DNA from: Candidatus Spongiihabitans thiooxidans
GTDB lineage: Bacteria; Pseudomonadota; Gammaproteobacteria; Arenicellales; Poriferihabitantaceae
Assembly (NCBI GenBank): GCA_001543005.1
Contig: LFLB01000022.1
Coordinates: 124,001-188,000 of the forward strand
Reading direction: 5' to 3'
Length of the DNA stretch: 64,000 nucleotides
The position numbers were made by a program, and so were the translations under genes. Positions 53,469 to 62,488 of the stretch are shown piece by piece; position 1 is the first letter of the stretch, and the number at the start of each line of letters is the position of its first letter. Below the pieces are notes generated by a model, which did not search any database, had not been told where the DNA came from, and saw only the letters and a program-made list of their open reading frames with translations.

Positions 53469-55121
53469 CTACTGCGCGTAACGCGCACGCAATACCTTCT
53501 TGTCCAGCTTGCCCACGCTGGTTTTGTCGATCTGGTCAACAAATTCCACTCGCTCCGGCAGCGCCCATTTGGGCAGCTCGCCGCTATCCACATGGACTCG
53601 AATCGCCTCTCGTATTTGTTCGGCAGTGATGTTTGATTTTGCATCGGCAACCTGGGCGACAATCAGCATGGGGCGTTCGCCCCAGCGCTCATCCGGTATG
53701 CCAATGGCAGCCACTTCCCGCACACCCTGGCAACGCGATACGATGTTTTCCAGATCGAGTGAAGAAAGCCACTCGCCTCCGGATTTGATGACATCTTTTA
53801 TGCGATCGGTTATCAACAGCGAACCGGTTTCATCAAAGCGACCGACATCGCCGGTATGTAGATACCCGCCGTGCCACAACGCTTGTGTCGCCTCGGGGCT
53901 TTTGGTGTAAGTTTGGGTCAGCCACGGTGCGCGGACAACAATTTCTCCGCTGGTTTTGCCGTCTCGGGGAATATCGTTCATGTCTTGGTCAACCACCCGC
54001 ACTTCGACCAGGGCGCAAGGTTTGCCGGGCTTACGACGGCGTGCAAGATCCTCATTCGAGCCACGCTCACAAACCGATGCGGATAAATCCGCGGTCGTTA
54101 TTACCGGACAAGTTTCCGACAAGCCGTAAGCGGCAAAAACTTCGATACCAAAATCCAGGGCTGTTTTAGCTAATCCTTCGGGCAGCGCAGCACCGCCGAT
54201 AACGATCTTCAATCTTGACAAGTTTACGTTGCGCGCTTGCGCGGCAGAAAGTAGCATTTGTAATATTGTCGGCACACAATGGGAAAATGTTACCTGTTCG
54301 CTTTCGATCAGGTGCAGTAATTTTTCCGGATCATAGCGCCCGGGATAAACCTGCTTAACGCCCATCATGGTCGCGGCATAGGGCATGCCCCAGCCATGAA
54401 CATGAAACATCGGGGTCATCGGCATATAGACATCTTCCTTATGGAAGCGATTATTTCCCGACGCTGTGGAAAACGCCGCGATCAGTCCAAGGGTATGCAA
54501 GACCAACTGACGATGACTATAGGCAACCCCTTTCGGGTCGCCGGTGGTGCCGGTCGTGTAAAATGTTGTGGCCGTGGTGTTCTCGTCAAAATCCTGGAAA
54601 TCAAACCCGCCGTCTGATGCACTCAACCAGGATTCGTACTCAGCAACATAACCTGATGGCAGATTTGGCGTATCCGCGCCATCATCCAGCAAAACTAATT
54701 TAACCGGTCGCTCAAACCGTTCCGATATCTGGTCGAGGATGGGAACAAAATCCGTATGCACGAGAATAATATCATCTTCGGCGTGATTGATTGTGTAAAG
54801 AATCTGTTGCGGCGACAGCCTGATGTTCACCGTATGCAATATTGCGCCCATCATCGGCACCGCAAAAAAACATTCCAGATAACGATGGCTATCCCAATCC
54901 ATCACCGCAACAGTATCGCCCATAGCCACGCCCAGAGATGACAGACTGCTCGCGAGACTTCCGATTCGCTGGTAAAATGCGCGATAATTATAACGCCTGA
55001 CAGGGCTACCAGGGCTGCTAACGATTTCCTGATGCGGCGCATTTGCCAGCGGCGTAAGGAGAATTTGTTTGATGAGTAGCGGATAGTGGTAGGCCGAAGC
55101 CGCCTCAGGGGTATTAACCAT
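53469..55121 (-). CDS. AMP-forming fatty acyl-CoA ligase
   Basis: A 550-residue ANL-superfamily enzyme. The P-loop TFYTTGTTGDPKGVAYSHRQ is near residues 187-206, the core motif YGLSETCPV near 338, the hinge region YLHTGDVGRFDETGSLLITD near 420, and the catalytic lysine in TSVGKLDKK near the C-terminus. Length and motifs fit medium- to long-chain acyl-CoA synthetases (AlkK/FadD-like). It activates fatty acids to CoA thioesters with ATP. It is a single-gene unit converging with rluD. Chain length cannot be read from sequence. Confidence 0.9.
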   Translation of the reverse strand: MVNTPEAASAYHYPLLIKQILLTPLANAPHQEIVSSPGSPVRRYNYRAFYQRIGSLASSLSSLGVAMGDTVAVMDWDSHRYLECFFAVPMMGAILHTVNIRLSPQQILYTINHAEDDIILVHTDFVPILDQISERFERPVKLVLLDDGADTPNLPSGYVAEYESWLSASDGGFDFQDFDENTTATTFYTTGTTGDPKGVAYSHRQLVLHTLGLIAAFSTASGNNRFHKEDVYMPMTPMFHVHGWGMPYAATMMGVKQVYPGRYDPEKLLHLIESEQVTFSHCVPTILQMLLSAAQARNVNLSRLKIVIGGAALPEGLAKTALDFGIEVFAAYGLSETCPVITTADLSASVCERGSNEDLARRRKPGKPCALVEVRVVDQDMNDIPRDGKTSGEIVVRAPWLTQTYTKSPEATQALWHGGYLHTGDVGRFDETGSLLITDRIKDVIKSGGEWLSSLDLENIVSRCQGVREVAAIGIPDERWGERPMLIVAQVADAKSNITAEQIREAIRVHVDSGELPKWALPERVEFVDQIDKTSVGKLDKKVLRARYAQ

Positions 55122-55205
55122 TTATTTGTATCCTATATGAATATATTTTTCGTAAGCATGTTTGCCGAATGATAAAATCCTGCTTTCATAAAATGAGAAG
55201 CCTCC

Positions 55206-56630
55206 TTGGAATATATTAGCACTCGGGGACAAGCCCCTAATCTGGATTTTGAGAATGCAACGCTTGTCGGTCTTGCAAGCGATGGCGGGCTATACATTCC
55301 TGATAAGTGGCCTTGTTTGAGCATCGACGATATCCGCGCCCTGCAAAATAAAAATTACCCTGAACTCGCCTCTGCCATTCTCAGTCTGTTCGTGGGTCAA
55401 TCGATTGCCTCCGATGACCTTGACCAATTGATGTCCAATGCTTATGCAAATTTTTCTCACGATGCCATCGTACCATTGAAGCAACTCGACGATAAACTGT
55501 TTTTTATGGAGCTGTTTCATGGCCCCACCCTGGCATTCAAGGATTATGCGCTACAAATGTTGGGACAATTCTTTCAATATTTTCTCAAAAAAAACAACTG
55601 TTCCCGCACAATTGTAGGCGCCACCTCTGGCGATACCGGATCTGCCGCCATTGCCGGACTTAGAGGTTTGTCGGCAGTGAATTTGTTTATGCTGCACCCG
55701 CGAGGCCGGATATCCGAAGTGCAACGCAGACAAATGACCACGGTTCAGGATGAAAATATTCATAATCTTGCCGTGGAGGGCACATTTGATGACTGCCAAA
55801 ATCTGGTAAAAGCACTGTTCAATGATGCTGAATTTCGGCAACGTCATTCATTAAGCGCGGTTAATTCAATCAACTGGGCGAGGATTGCCGCCCAGGTTGT
55901 TTACTACTTCAAGGCGGCGTTAGTCCTGGGCGCGCCAGATCGGGAAATAAATTTCTCGGTGCCAACGGGTAACTTTGGCAACGTGCTGGCCGGCTATGTC
56001 GCAAAGCAGATGGGACTACCCATTCGCAGACTGATTATTGGCTCAAATCAAAATGATATATTGACCCGCTTTTTCGAAACCGGCGTGATGGAAAAAACCG
56101 GTGTGACCCCTACGCTGTCGCCAAGCATGGATATTCAAATATCGAGTAATTTTGAGCGCTATTTGTTTGAACTGCTGGGGCATGACAGTGATCAGCTAAA
56201 CCACATTATGGCATCTTTTAATGAGTCCGGTAAATTTACGCTTGACAAAAGCTTACTGCAAAAAGCGCAGCAAAGCTTTGGCGCATACCGAATGGATGAC
56301 AAACAAATCAAAACAGATATTAACCAAATCTACAAATCCACTGGAGAGATTATCGACCCGCATTCTATCATCGGGGTTTCCGCTGCCAAAAATGCGGCAA
56401 AAAATACAGCCAAAAATAAGCATGACCCATCGTTGCCTACAGTGGCGATCGGCACCGCACATCCAGCAAAATTTCCGCAAGCAATCAAACTGGCAACCGG
56501 CATCGATGTTACGCTTCCAGCCCGTCTGTGGGATTTAATGAGTCTGGAAGAAAAAGTTGAGAATGTCGATAACGACCTTGAATCCATTAAAACAAGAATC
56601 GACTGTTTTGCGCGTATTCATGAAGTTTAG
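55206..56630 (+). CDS. thrC: Threonine synthase
   Basis: A 474-residue PLP enzyme. It begins EYISTRGQAPNLDFENATLV at a TTG start, the usual N-terminus of the family. The PLP lysine is in FHGPTLAFKDYALQML near residues 103-118, and GATSGDTGSAAIAGLRG and SVPTGNFGNVLAGYV bind phosphate. It converts O-phosphohomoserine to threonine. Homoserine kinase and dehydrogenase genes are not in the window. Near the C-terminus an Ala/Lys/Asn-rich insertion (AAKNAAKNTAKNKHD) comes from repeated AAAAAT-type DNA. The last codons overlap the next gene by 11 bases. Confidence 0.95.
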   Translation: MEYISTRGQAPNLDFENATLVGLASDGGLYIPDKWPCLSIDDIRALQNKNYPELASAILSLFVGQSIASDDLDQLMSNAYANFSHDAIVPLKQLDDKLFFMELFHGPTLAFKDYALQMLGQFFQYFLKKNNCSRTIVGATSGDTGSAAIAGLRGLSAVNLFMLHPRGRISEVQRRQMTTVQDENIHNLAVEGTFDDCQNLVKALFNDAEFRQRHSLSAVNSINWARIAAQVVYYFKAALVLGAPDREINFSVPTGNFGNVLAGYVAKQMGLPIRRLIIGSNQNDILTRFFETGVMEKTGVTPTLSPSMDIQISSNFERYLFELLGHDSDQLNHIMASFNESGKFTLDKSLLQKAQQSFGAYRMDDKQIKTDINQIYKSTGEIIDPHSIIGVSAAKNAAKNTAKNKHDPSLPTVAIGTAHPAKFPQAIKLATGIDVTLPARLWDLMSLEEKVENVDNDLESIKTRIDCFARIHEV

Positions 56631-57522
56631 TGTTGCAGACTATGTTCGCCGCCATTGGAAAGGTAAGTTATCATTATCCCTCTCGTTCTGGATAAACTTT
56701 TTCTTTTTCTATATCGTTCTTGCGTTCCTTGAGCGATTCTTGTCGCCGCCCTATCTATTAGACCAACTGGCAGTTTCATATTCTGTTGCAATATTCTCAA
56801 TCGTCGTGCGCTTGATTATCTATCCTTGGCAAATCGTCGGGGTTATCAGAGCCTGTGACAATGCCATTGACTCTAACATTAACCGTATCTGGATCATCGC
56901 CGCTCAGGCGGTTGTGGTGATGAGCATTGTGGCGACATTGACATTGACCTTCTCAAGCTATCAATCTTTGTTGGAATACAAACACAGCCTGCTGCCTCCC
57001 AAAAGCTTTGAAATTGCACCAAAATATACCTTGGATTTGGTCAAACAGGGGACGCTATTACACTTACGCGGACCAATGCAGTCCGGAATAACCCGGCGGG
57101 TTTCAGAATTTCTTCGGCAACATCCAGCGGTTACCGGAATTATTCTCGATAGCAAGGGCGGAAAAATTTCGGCCAGCCGCGGCTTGGCGAAAATAATCAG
57201 GGAAAATAAATTGGACACCTACAGCTTGGAAACTTGTATGTCAGCATGTACTACGGCATTTGCTGCTGGGGTGCATAGGGCATTAGGCACGAATGCCAAA
57301 CTGGGGTTTCATCAATATCAGGCCTTCACTGTGTATCCGCACTTCGATATCGACCAGGAGCAGGCTAAAGATATTGCATGGTTCAAAGAGTATGGAATAT
57401 CAGATTCATTTTTGAAAAAAATTTTTAGTCAACCACCCGAAAATATGTGGTGGCCGGATAACCAGGAATTATTGCAGGCGAATTTTGTTCACCAAATCAA
57501 CTTTAAACTTAATGAGGAGTAA
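56620..57522 (+). CDS. Membrane protein with a ClpP/crotonase-like domain (COG3904-like)
   Basis: A 300-residue protein with three predicted helices at about residues 18-38, 53-72 and 88-112, then a periplasmic domain. That domain shows TGIILDSKGGKISASRGLAK, the possible nucleophile region SLETCMSACTTAFAAGVHRA and GFHQYQAF, the serine-and-histidine layout of ClpP-like proteins in COG3904. It may be a membrane-tethered peptidase or an inactive relative. The ATG at 56620 overlaps thrC; an earlier in-frame start would lie deeper in thrC. The 3' end overlaps by 14 bases the convergent permease gene. Function unknown. Confidence 0.65.
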   Translation: MKFSVADYVRRHWKGKLSLSLSFWINFFFFYIVLAFLERFLSPPYLLDQLAVSYSVAIFSIVVRLIIYPWQIVGVIRACDNAIDSNINRIWIIAAQAVVVMSIVATLTLTFSSYQSLLEYKHSLLPPKSFEIAPKYTLDLVKQGTLLHLRGPMQSGITRRVSEFLRQHPAVTGIILDSKGGKISASRGLAKIIRENKLDTYSLETCMSACTTAFAAGVHRALGTNAKLGFHQYQAFTVYPHFDIDQEQAKDIAWFKEYGISDSFLKKIFSQPPENMWWPDNQELLQANFVHQINFKLNEE

Positions 57523-58360
57523 TGCCTCGAAGTCTTTCGCCTCGACGTCTTAGCAATTCCATAGTACACAGCAACAGAATGGATACGATTACCAATAAAG
57601 TCGCCACCGCGAGAATGGTTGGACTGATTTGCTCGCGAATCCCCGAGAACATCTGCCACGGGATGGTTCGTTGTTTGTAGCTGCCAACGAATAACACGAC
57701 AACAACTTCATCAAATGAAGTAATAAATGCAAATAGTCCCCCTGAAATTACGCCGGGCAAAATTAATGGCACAATAATCTTGAAAAATGTTGTGACTGGC
57801 GATGCCCCCAATGTGGCGGCAGCACGAATCAAACTATGGTCGAACCCAACTAAGGTTGCGGTCACGGTGATGACCACGAATGGCGTGCCTAGTGCGGCAT
57901 GCGCTAATATGACGCCTAAATGGGTTGAAGACAATCCGATCTTGGTATAGAAAAAATACATGCCCGCCGCAGAGATAATCAAGGGCACAATCATGGGCGA
58001 AATTAAAATGCCCATTATCACCGATTTATAGGGCATGTCTGCGCGGCTGAGTCCCAATGCCGCGATGGTGCCTAAAGTGGTTGAAATCAGTGTGGCAAAA
58101 ATAGCGATGATAAAACTATTATTTACCGCGCCTTGCCAATTTAAACTGGTAAAAAAGTCTTCATACCACTTCAATGAATAGCCAGCGGGATCTAATCTCA
58201 GCATTTCTTCAGTAAAAGTGAAGAACGGCACCGCATTAAACGAAAGCGGCATGATCACCACAATCGGCGCAATCAAGAAGAAAAAAATCAGCCCACAAAT
58301 AAAAAGATAGGTATAGTGCCAGATTCTTTCCAGTGGTGTGGTGTAAGCCGGTAGCGCCAT
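57509..58360 (-). CDS. potI: Polyamine-type ABC transporter permease (PotI/PotC-like)
   Basis: A 283-residue permease with six helices. The ATPase-coupling loop is AAATLGASPVTTFFKIIVPL near residues 177-196, and SFDEVVVVLFVGSYKQRTIP is typical of PotI/PotC proteins. It pairs with the larger permease encoded 24 bases upstream. The two genes are separated by a direct repeat of CCAGTTATCCGAGTTT (58364-58396), which includes the end of the first gene. It is the last gene of the importer operon. Confidence 0.88.
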   Translation of the reverse strand: MALPAYTTPLERIWHYTYLFICGLIFFFLIAPIVVIMPLSFNAVPFFTFTEEMLRLDPAGYSLKWYEDFFTSLNWQGAVNNSFIIAIFATLISTTLGTIAALGLSRADMPYKSVIMGILISPMIVPLIISAAGMYFFYTKIGLSSTHLGVILAHAALGTPFVVITVTATLVGFDHSLIRAAATLGASPVTTFFKIIVPLILPGVISGGLFAFITSFDEVVVVLFVGSYKQRTIPWQMFSGIREQISPTILAVATLLVIVSILLLCTMELLRRRGERLRGITPH

Positions 58361-58384
58361 ATTCCAGTTATCCGAGTTTCCCAG

Positions 58385-59632
58385 TTATCCGAGTTTCATG
58401 TTGTCGATGCCGACAATTCTGTCATACAAAAAGTAAAGTATTAAAACAATCGCGAGTAATATCGCACCCAACGCGGCCGCCAGACCCCAGTTCAAGGAGC
58501 TCGACATGTGAAACGCGATAAAATTGCTAATCAGCGTTCCGCTTTGTCCGCCAACCAGCGCAGGCGTAATGTAATAACCAATTGACAGTATGAATACCAA
58601 TATTGCACCAGCGCCAATTCCCGCAACGGTGTTAGGCATGTAAATTCTGACAAATGCTGTGAATGGCGTTGCGCCCAGAGATTTTGCCGCTTTCATATAA
58701 CTTGGGGGGATGGTTTTCATTACACTGTATAAGGGCAATACCATAAACGGCAACAAAATATGCACCATAGCAATTATGGTTCCTGTACGGTTGTGTATCA
58801 TACTCAACCGATTATCATCCGCTACAAAACCCAACCAAACGATTAAATCATTTATAACACCTTCTTGTTGTAACAGCGCGATCCATGCTGTTGTCCGCAC
58901 CAATAACGAGGTCCAAAATGGCAGTAACACCAAAATGATAAGTAAATTACTCTTTCGGGTCGGTAATGCAGACAACAAATAGGCAATCGGATAAGCCAAA
59001 AACAGGCATATCACTGTAATCAACGAACTCATCCATACAGTACGCCAAAACAGTTTAAGGTAGATTCGCCTGTCATCCTTGTTTCTTACTATTTCTCCCG
59101 TTTCGCCATACCCCAGGTCCACCGCTGCCAGATAATAGGAAATGGTGTATGGGGCACTCTCGCGCTTGAAGATTTTCCAGTTTTCGACATCGCCCCATTT
59201 CTGGTTGATGTCGATAAAAGATTGTTGATACGGCGCTTCCAGGCTGCCTGCTTTGCGCGTGGTTTTTCTGAACAAGCCGGAGAAACCTGGTTTTTCGTAG
59301 TTCAATCGGCGACCTACTCTGCCACCCAATTTAGTTTCATTCGCTTCGATAAAATCTTCCGCCAAGGCAGCGAACACCTCCTCTGAGGGCAATTCCCCGC
59401 TTTGCTCATCCCAATTATTCAGCAACGGCACGGTGCGGTGCATGACTTCGCCAACCAGTTGATTCTCGACGCTGCGAAACAGCATGTCGAGTATCGGCAC
59501 GAAAAACGTAACGAGTATAAAAAGAAACAAGGGGACAACCAGCCCTATGGCCTTCAACTTGCCACGGCGCTGAGCGCGGGCCAGGCTGACTTTCAGCGGT
59601 ACGCCGTCAACGGTGACTAATGTTTGACTCAC
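58385..59632 (-). CDS. potH: Polyamine-type ABC transporter permease with large periplasmic insertion (PotH/PotB-like)
   Basis: A 415-residue permease; PotH proteins are usually near 300. The extra length is a hydrophilic segment of about 130 residues between the first helix (VPLFLFILVTFFVPILDMLF, about 33-52) and the second (near 192-212). It contains charged, aromatic sequence such as FIEANETKLGGRVGRR and FIDINQKWGDVENWKIF and probably lies in the periplasm. The coupling loop AAKSLGATPFTAFVRIYMPN near residue 308 is normal. The insertion may help dock the binding protein; that is inference. It follows two tiny membrane-protein genes. Confidence 0.87.
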   Translation of the reverse strand: MSQTLVTVDGVPLKVSLARAQRRGKLKAIGLVVPLFLFILVTFFVPILDMLFRSVENQLVGEVMHRTVPLLNNWDEQSGELPSEEVFAALAEDFIEANETKLGGRVGRRLNYEKPGFSGLFRKTTRKAGSLEAPYQQSFIDINQKWGDVENWKIFKRESAPYTISYYLAAVDLGYGETGEIVRNKDDRRIYLKLFWRTVWMSSLITVICLFLAYPIAYLLSALPTRKSNLLIILVLLPFWTSLLVRTTAWIALLQQEGVINDLIVWLGFVADDNRLSMIHNRTGTIIAMVHILLPFMVLPLYSVMKTIPPSYMKAAKSLGATPFTAFVRIYMPNTVAGIGAGAILVFILSIGYYITPALVGGQSGTLISNFIAFHMSSSLNWGLAAALGAILLAIVLILYFLYDRIVGIDNMKLG

Positions 59633-59659
59633 TTAACGATTCTGCTAGCCGCCAGTGCC

Positions 59660-59800
59660 CTACGTACCGTGCTGCGATGGACGTTCAATCGGATTGCCCT
59701 CTTCATCAAGGCCATGCCGCTCATTCCACCACCCCGCAAAAAATATCGCTCCCGGTACTGCAATTAACACAAACAGCAACGCCACATAATAGTAATCCAC
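59660..59800 (-). CDS. 46-residue single-span membrane protein in the importer operon
   Basis: A 46-codon frame with a GTG start and AGGAGG six bases upstream. It encodes one transmembrane helix (YVALLFVLIAVPGAIFFAGW, residues 5-24) and a polar tail WNERHGLDEEGNPIERPSQ. It starts three bases after the stop of the preceding small gene and ends 27 bases before the PotH-like gene, so it is probably translated as part of the operon. I do not recognise the family. Its size is below usual gene-calling limits. Confidence 0.7.
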   Translation of the reverse strand: MDYYYVALLFVLIAVPGAIFFAGWWNERHGLDEEGNPIERPSQHGT

Positions 59801-59803
59801 AAC

Positions 59804-60022
59804 TCACCTCCTCGGCGGATTAGCCGTCGTTTTTCCAGCACCAACTTTCGGTTGCCGAATCGTTACACTGAACATATACAAAATAAAACCGACGAAAATC
59901 AGTCCGAGTTCTTTCACCCCAGATCCGGATTCAATGAAATAAGCAATTAGCCCGGCGGCCATTACCAACACACCGAGCTGATTGCCGCCGATACGAAGCA
60001 ATCTTTCATTAATGCCAAGCAC
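59804..60022 (-). CDS. 72-residue two-span membrane protein in the importer operon
   Basis: A small protein with two helices (LGVLVMAAGLIAYFIES and LGLIFVGFILYMFSVTI, about residues 16-32 and 39-55) and a basic tail. It lies between the binding-protein and permease genes on the same strand, 23 bases after the former. With the next 46-residue gene it forms a pair inside the transporter operon. Function unknown; an accessory subunit of the importer is a reasonable idea. Confidence 0.65.
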   Translation of the reverse strand: MLGINERLLRIGGNQLGVLVMAAGLIAYFIESGSGVKELGLIFVGFILYMFSVTIRQPKVGAGKTTANPPRR

Positions 60023-60045
60023 CGCAACATTTCACTGTGTAGTGA

Positions 60046-61140
60046 TTACTGAGCCAGCCAAGCATTGAACTGCTCGGTTAAATCATCCTTGTTGTCGGCC
60101 CAGAACTCATAATCATAGATTAATGTGTTCTTGGCATTTTTCGGGTCGGTCGGCATATGCGGGGCCATTGCGATGCCCAATTTAGCGTGTTTGCCAACAA
60201 GCGGGGCAGAGGATTTTCGCGCCGGACCATAGGAAATATATTTTGCCTGATCGGCGAGGTGCTGCGTATCGGTGGCGAACTTTAGATACTTCATCACCGC
60301 GGCTTCGTTCTTGCCGCCCTTAGGCACAATCCAACCATCAAGGTCAAACGCCTGCCAATCCCACAACATGGCAATCGGTTGTTTCTCTTCCACAATCGCC
60401 GAGAACAATCTGCCGTTGTAAGTTGAGCCCATCACCACTTCCCCATCGGCGAGAAGTTGCGGGGTTTGCGCACCTTTCTCCCACCAGATAACTTGGTCTT
60501 TAATGGTGTCAAGCTTTTTTAATGCGCGTTTCACGCCTGCTTCGGTACCGAGCTCTGCATAAACGTCGCCCACCGCAACGCCATCGGCGAGCAATGCCCA
60601 TTCCAGATTATTGATCGGCCTTTTCTCCAACGCACGTTTGCCCGGATATTTTTTCAGATCAAACACATCATTGATGCTGGTCGGCGGATTGTCGCCGACT
60701 TTGTCGGTGCGATAGCCAAAAGTGGTTGAATACACGATTTGTGGAATAAAGCACGGAGACACAATCAAATCGCCAAAGTCTGCGGAAGCGAGCGTGCCGT
60801 CTGGAGCCTTGGCCAAATCTTTGTCGTGATTGATTTCAATCGCCAAACCCTCATCGCAAGCCGTGATCGCAGCCGATGCCACGACATCAACCAAATCCCA
60901 AGTGACATTGCCGGCTTCCTGCATCGCGCGCAGTTTTGACAATGCCTCGTTGGCAGAATCGTCATTGATGATTTTGATGTCGGGATTAGCCGCCATATAA
61001 GGTTCGTGGTACGCCTTTTGCTGGCTTGCGGTATAGGCACCGCCCCAAGACACGACGACTAATTCGGTTTCCGCATGTGCTGCGGATACCAAACCAAATG
61101 CCGCCGATGCCAGCAGGGTTTGTTTTAAAATCTTGTTCAT
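60046..61140 (-). CDS. potF: ABC transporter periplasmic binding protein, PotD/PotF family
   Basis: A 364-residue binding protein with signal peptide ending SAAHA (residue 23). The mature chain begins ETELVVVSWGGAYTASQQKA and shows NDDSANEALSKLRAMQEAGN, WDLVDVVAS and WALLADGV, consistent with the polyamine-binding family. The frame opens six codons earlier, but the ATG at 61140 has AGGAG upstream and starts the signal peptide. Whether it binds putrescine, spermidine or another amine cannot be settled by eye. The neighbouring ATPase and permeases complete a full importer. Confidence 0.87.
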   Translation of the reverse strand: MNKILKQTLLASAAFGLVSAAHAETELVVVSWGGAYTASQQKAYHEPYMAANPDIKIINDDSANEALSKLRAMQEAGNVTWDLVDVVASAAITACDEGLAIEINHDKDLAKAPDGTLASADFGDLIVSPCFIPQIVYSTTFGYRTDKVGDNPPTSINDVFDLKKYPGKRALEKRPINNLEWALLADGVAVGDVYAELGTEAGVKRALKKLDTIKDQVIWWEKGAQTPQLLADGEVVMGSTYNGRLFSAIVEEKQPIAMLWDWQAFDLDGWIVPKGGKNEAAVMKYLKFATDTQHLADQAKYISYGPARKSSAPLVGKHAKLGIAMAPHMPTDPKNAKNTLIYDYEFWADNKDDLTEQFNAWLAQ

Positions 61141-61221
61141 TAGGAATTCTCCTCTCATAGGTTATTCTAGATATAAAAAATCACGAAATTTGTCGTACCG
61201 ACTCACACTGCCAATCAACTA

Positions 61222-62316
61222 TTAATCTGACGGATCAAGAGCACGACAATCTTCCATATTCCAGCCGATTTTAACCGTATCCCCTTCTTGAAGACTAGCA
61301 TGGGCAGCTGAATTTGGAATTTTTACAATAAAGTCATCATGACCACAAACGGTGAACCGGGTCCTAATATGGTCACCAAGATAAATTAGTTCTTCGGCTT
61401 TGGCACTAAACTCATTGGGCAAGGAGCCTTCCTCCGGGGCGACCACAACCCGCTCCGGGCGTAACGACAAAGTTGATCTTTCGCCAACCCCTCCGACATT
61501 GACTTTCTTGGCGTGGACTTCGCCACCCTGATCAATTTTGACTTTAACACTATCACCAAAGTCTTCTATAACCTTGCCGAACAGACGATTATTTTCACCA
61601 ATAAAGTTGGCGCAAAACGCATTGGCAGGTTGTTCATACAATACTTCCGGCGGCGCACATTGTTGAATAATGCCATCGTCAAACACGGCAATGCGGTTAG
61701 ACATGGTCAGGGCTTCACTTTGGTCGTGGGTCACATACACTACGGTCAGGCCGAGATTTTCGTGAATATGCTTGATTTCATACTGCATTTGTTCGCGCAG
61801 GTTTTTGTCAAGTGCGCCAAGGGGCTCGTCCATCAGCACCAGGTCGGGGTCGAAAACCAGCGACCTCGCCACCGCCACCCGTTGCTGCTGTCCGCCCGAC
61901 AATTGCGACGGCCGGCGGTCGCCGAAGGGGCCGAGTTGCACCATGTCCAGCGCCCGCTTGACCCGTTGTTCACGCTCGCTTTTGTCCATCTTTCGAACTT
62001 CAAGGGGGAACGCCAGATTTTCAGCCACCGTCATGTGCGGAAACAACGCATAATTCTGGAACACCATGCCGATGCCGCGTTTATGTGGCGCAACGTTGTT
62101 GATGCTCTGATCCTTGAGATAGATCTCGCCGTGTGTTGCTGGCTCAAATCCAGCGAGCATCATTAAGCAAGTCGTTTTTCCAGAACCTGATGGGCCTAAC
62201 ATGGTGAGAAATTCCCCTTCTGCCACATCCAGATTAAGGTTTTTTACGACCAGAATCTCTCCATCATAACTTTTTTGAATATCGACAAAGCGAACCAGGG
62301 GTTTAGCGTTGGACAT
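61222..62316 (-). CDS. potG: Polyamine-type ABC transporter ATP-binding protein (PotA/PotG-like)
   Basis: A 364-residue ATPase. Walker A is LGPSGSGKTTCLMML near residues 40-54, Q-loop GIGMVFQNYALFPHMTV, signature LSGGQQQRVAVARSL near 138, Walker B LVLMDEPLGALDKNLR. A C-terminal TOBE/OB domain (LSLRPERVVVAPEE) is typical of PotA/PotG. It is the first gene of the operon, upstream of the binding protein by 81 bases. It powers import of a polyamine-like amine. Confidence 0.92.
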   Translation of the reverse strand: MSNAKPLVRFVDIQKSYDGEILVVKNLNLDVAEGEFLTMLGPSGSGKTTCLMMLAGFEPATHGEIYLKDQSINNVAPHKRGIGMVFQNYALFPHMTVAENLAFPLEVRKMDKSEREQRVKRALDMVQLGPFGDRRPSQLSGGQQQRVAVARSLVFDPDLVLMDEPLGALDKNLREQMQYEIKHIHENLGLTVVYVTHDQSEALTMSNRIAVFDDGIIQQCAPPEVLYEQPANAFCANFIGENNRLFGKVIEDFGDSVKVKIDQGGEVHAKKVNVGGVGERSTLSLRPERVVVAPEEGSLPNEFSAKAEELIYLGDHIRTRFTVCGHDDFIVKIPNSAAHASLQEGDTVKIGWNMEDCRALDPSD

Positions 62317-62488
62317 AAAGATTTTCTAATGAGTTTGCCAATGGGTTTAGTTCAGTTAATGAAACGCTATTTATTATAGCATACCCCACCACGGAGCGCC
62401 CTATGCGAGATTTCTCCACAAGTTGCATTTAGGCAGTTGCATTCAGGTTGAATTTTTTCCTGGCTTATTAAAGAAACTGTTTTTACAG

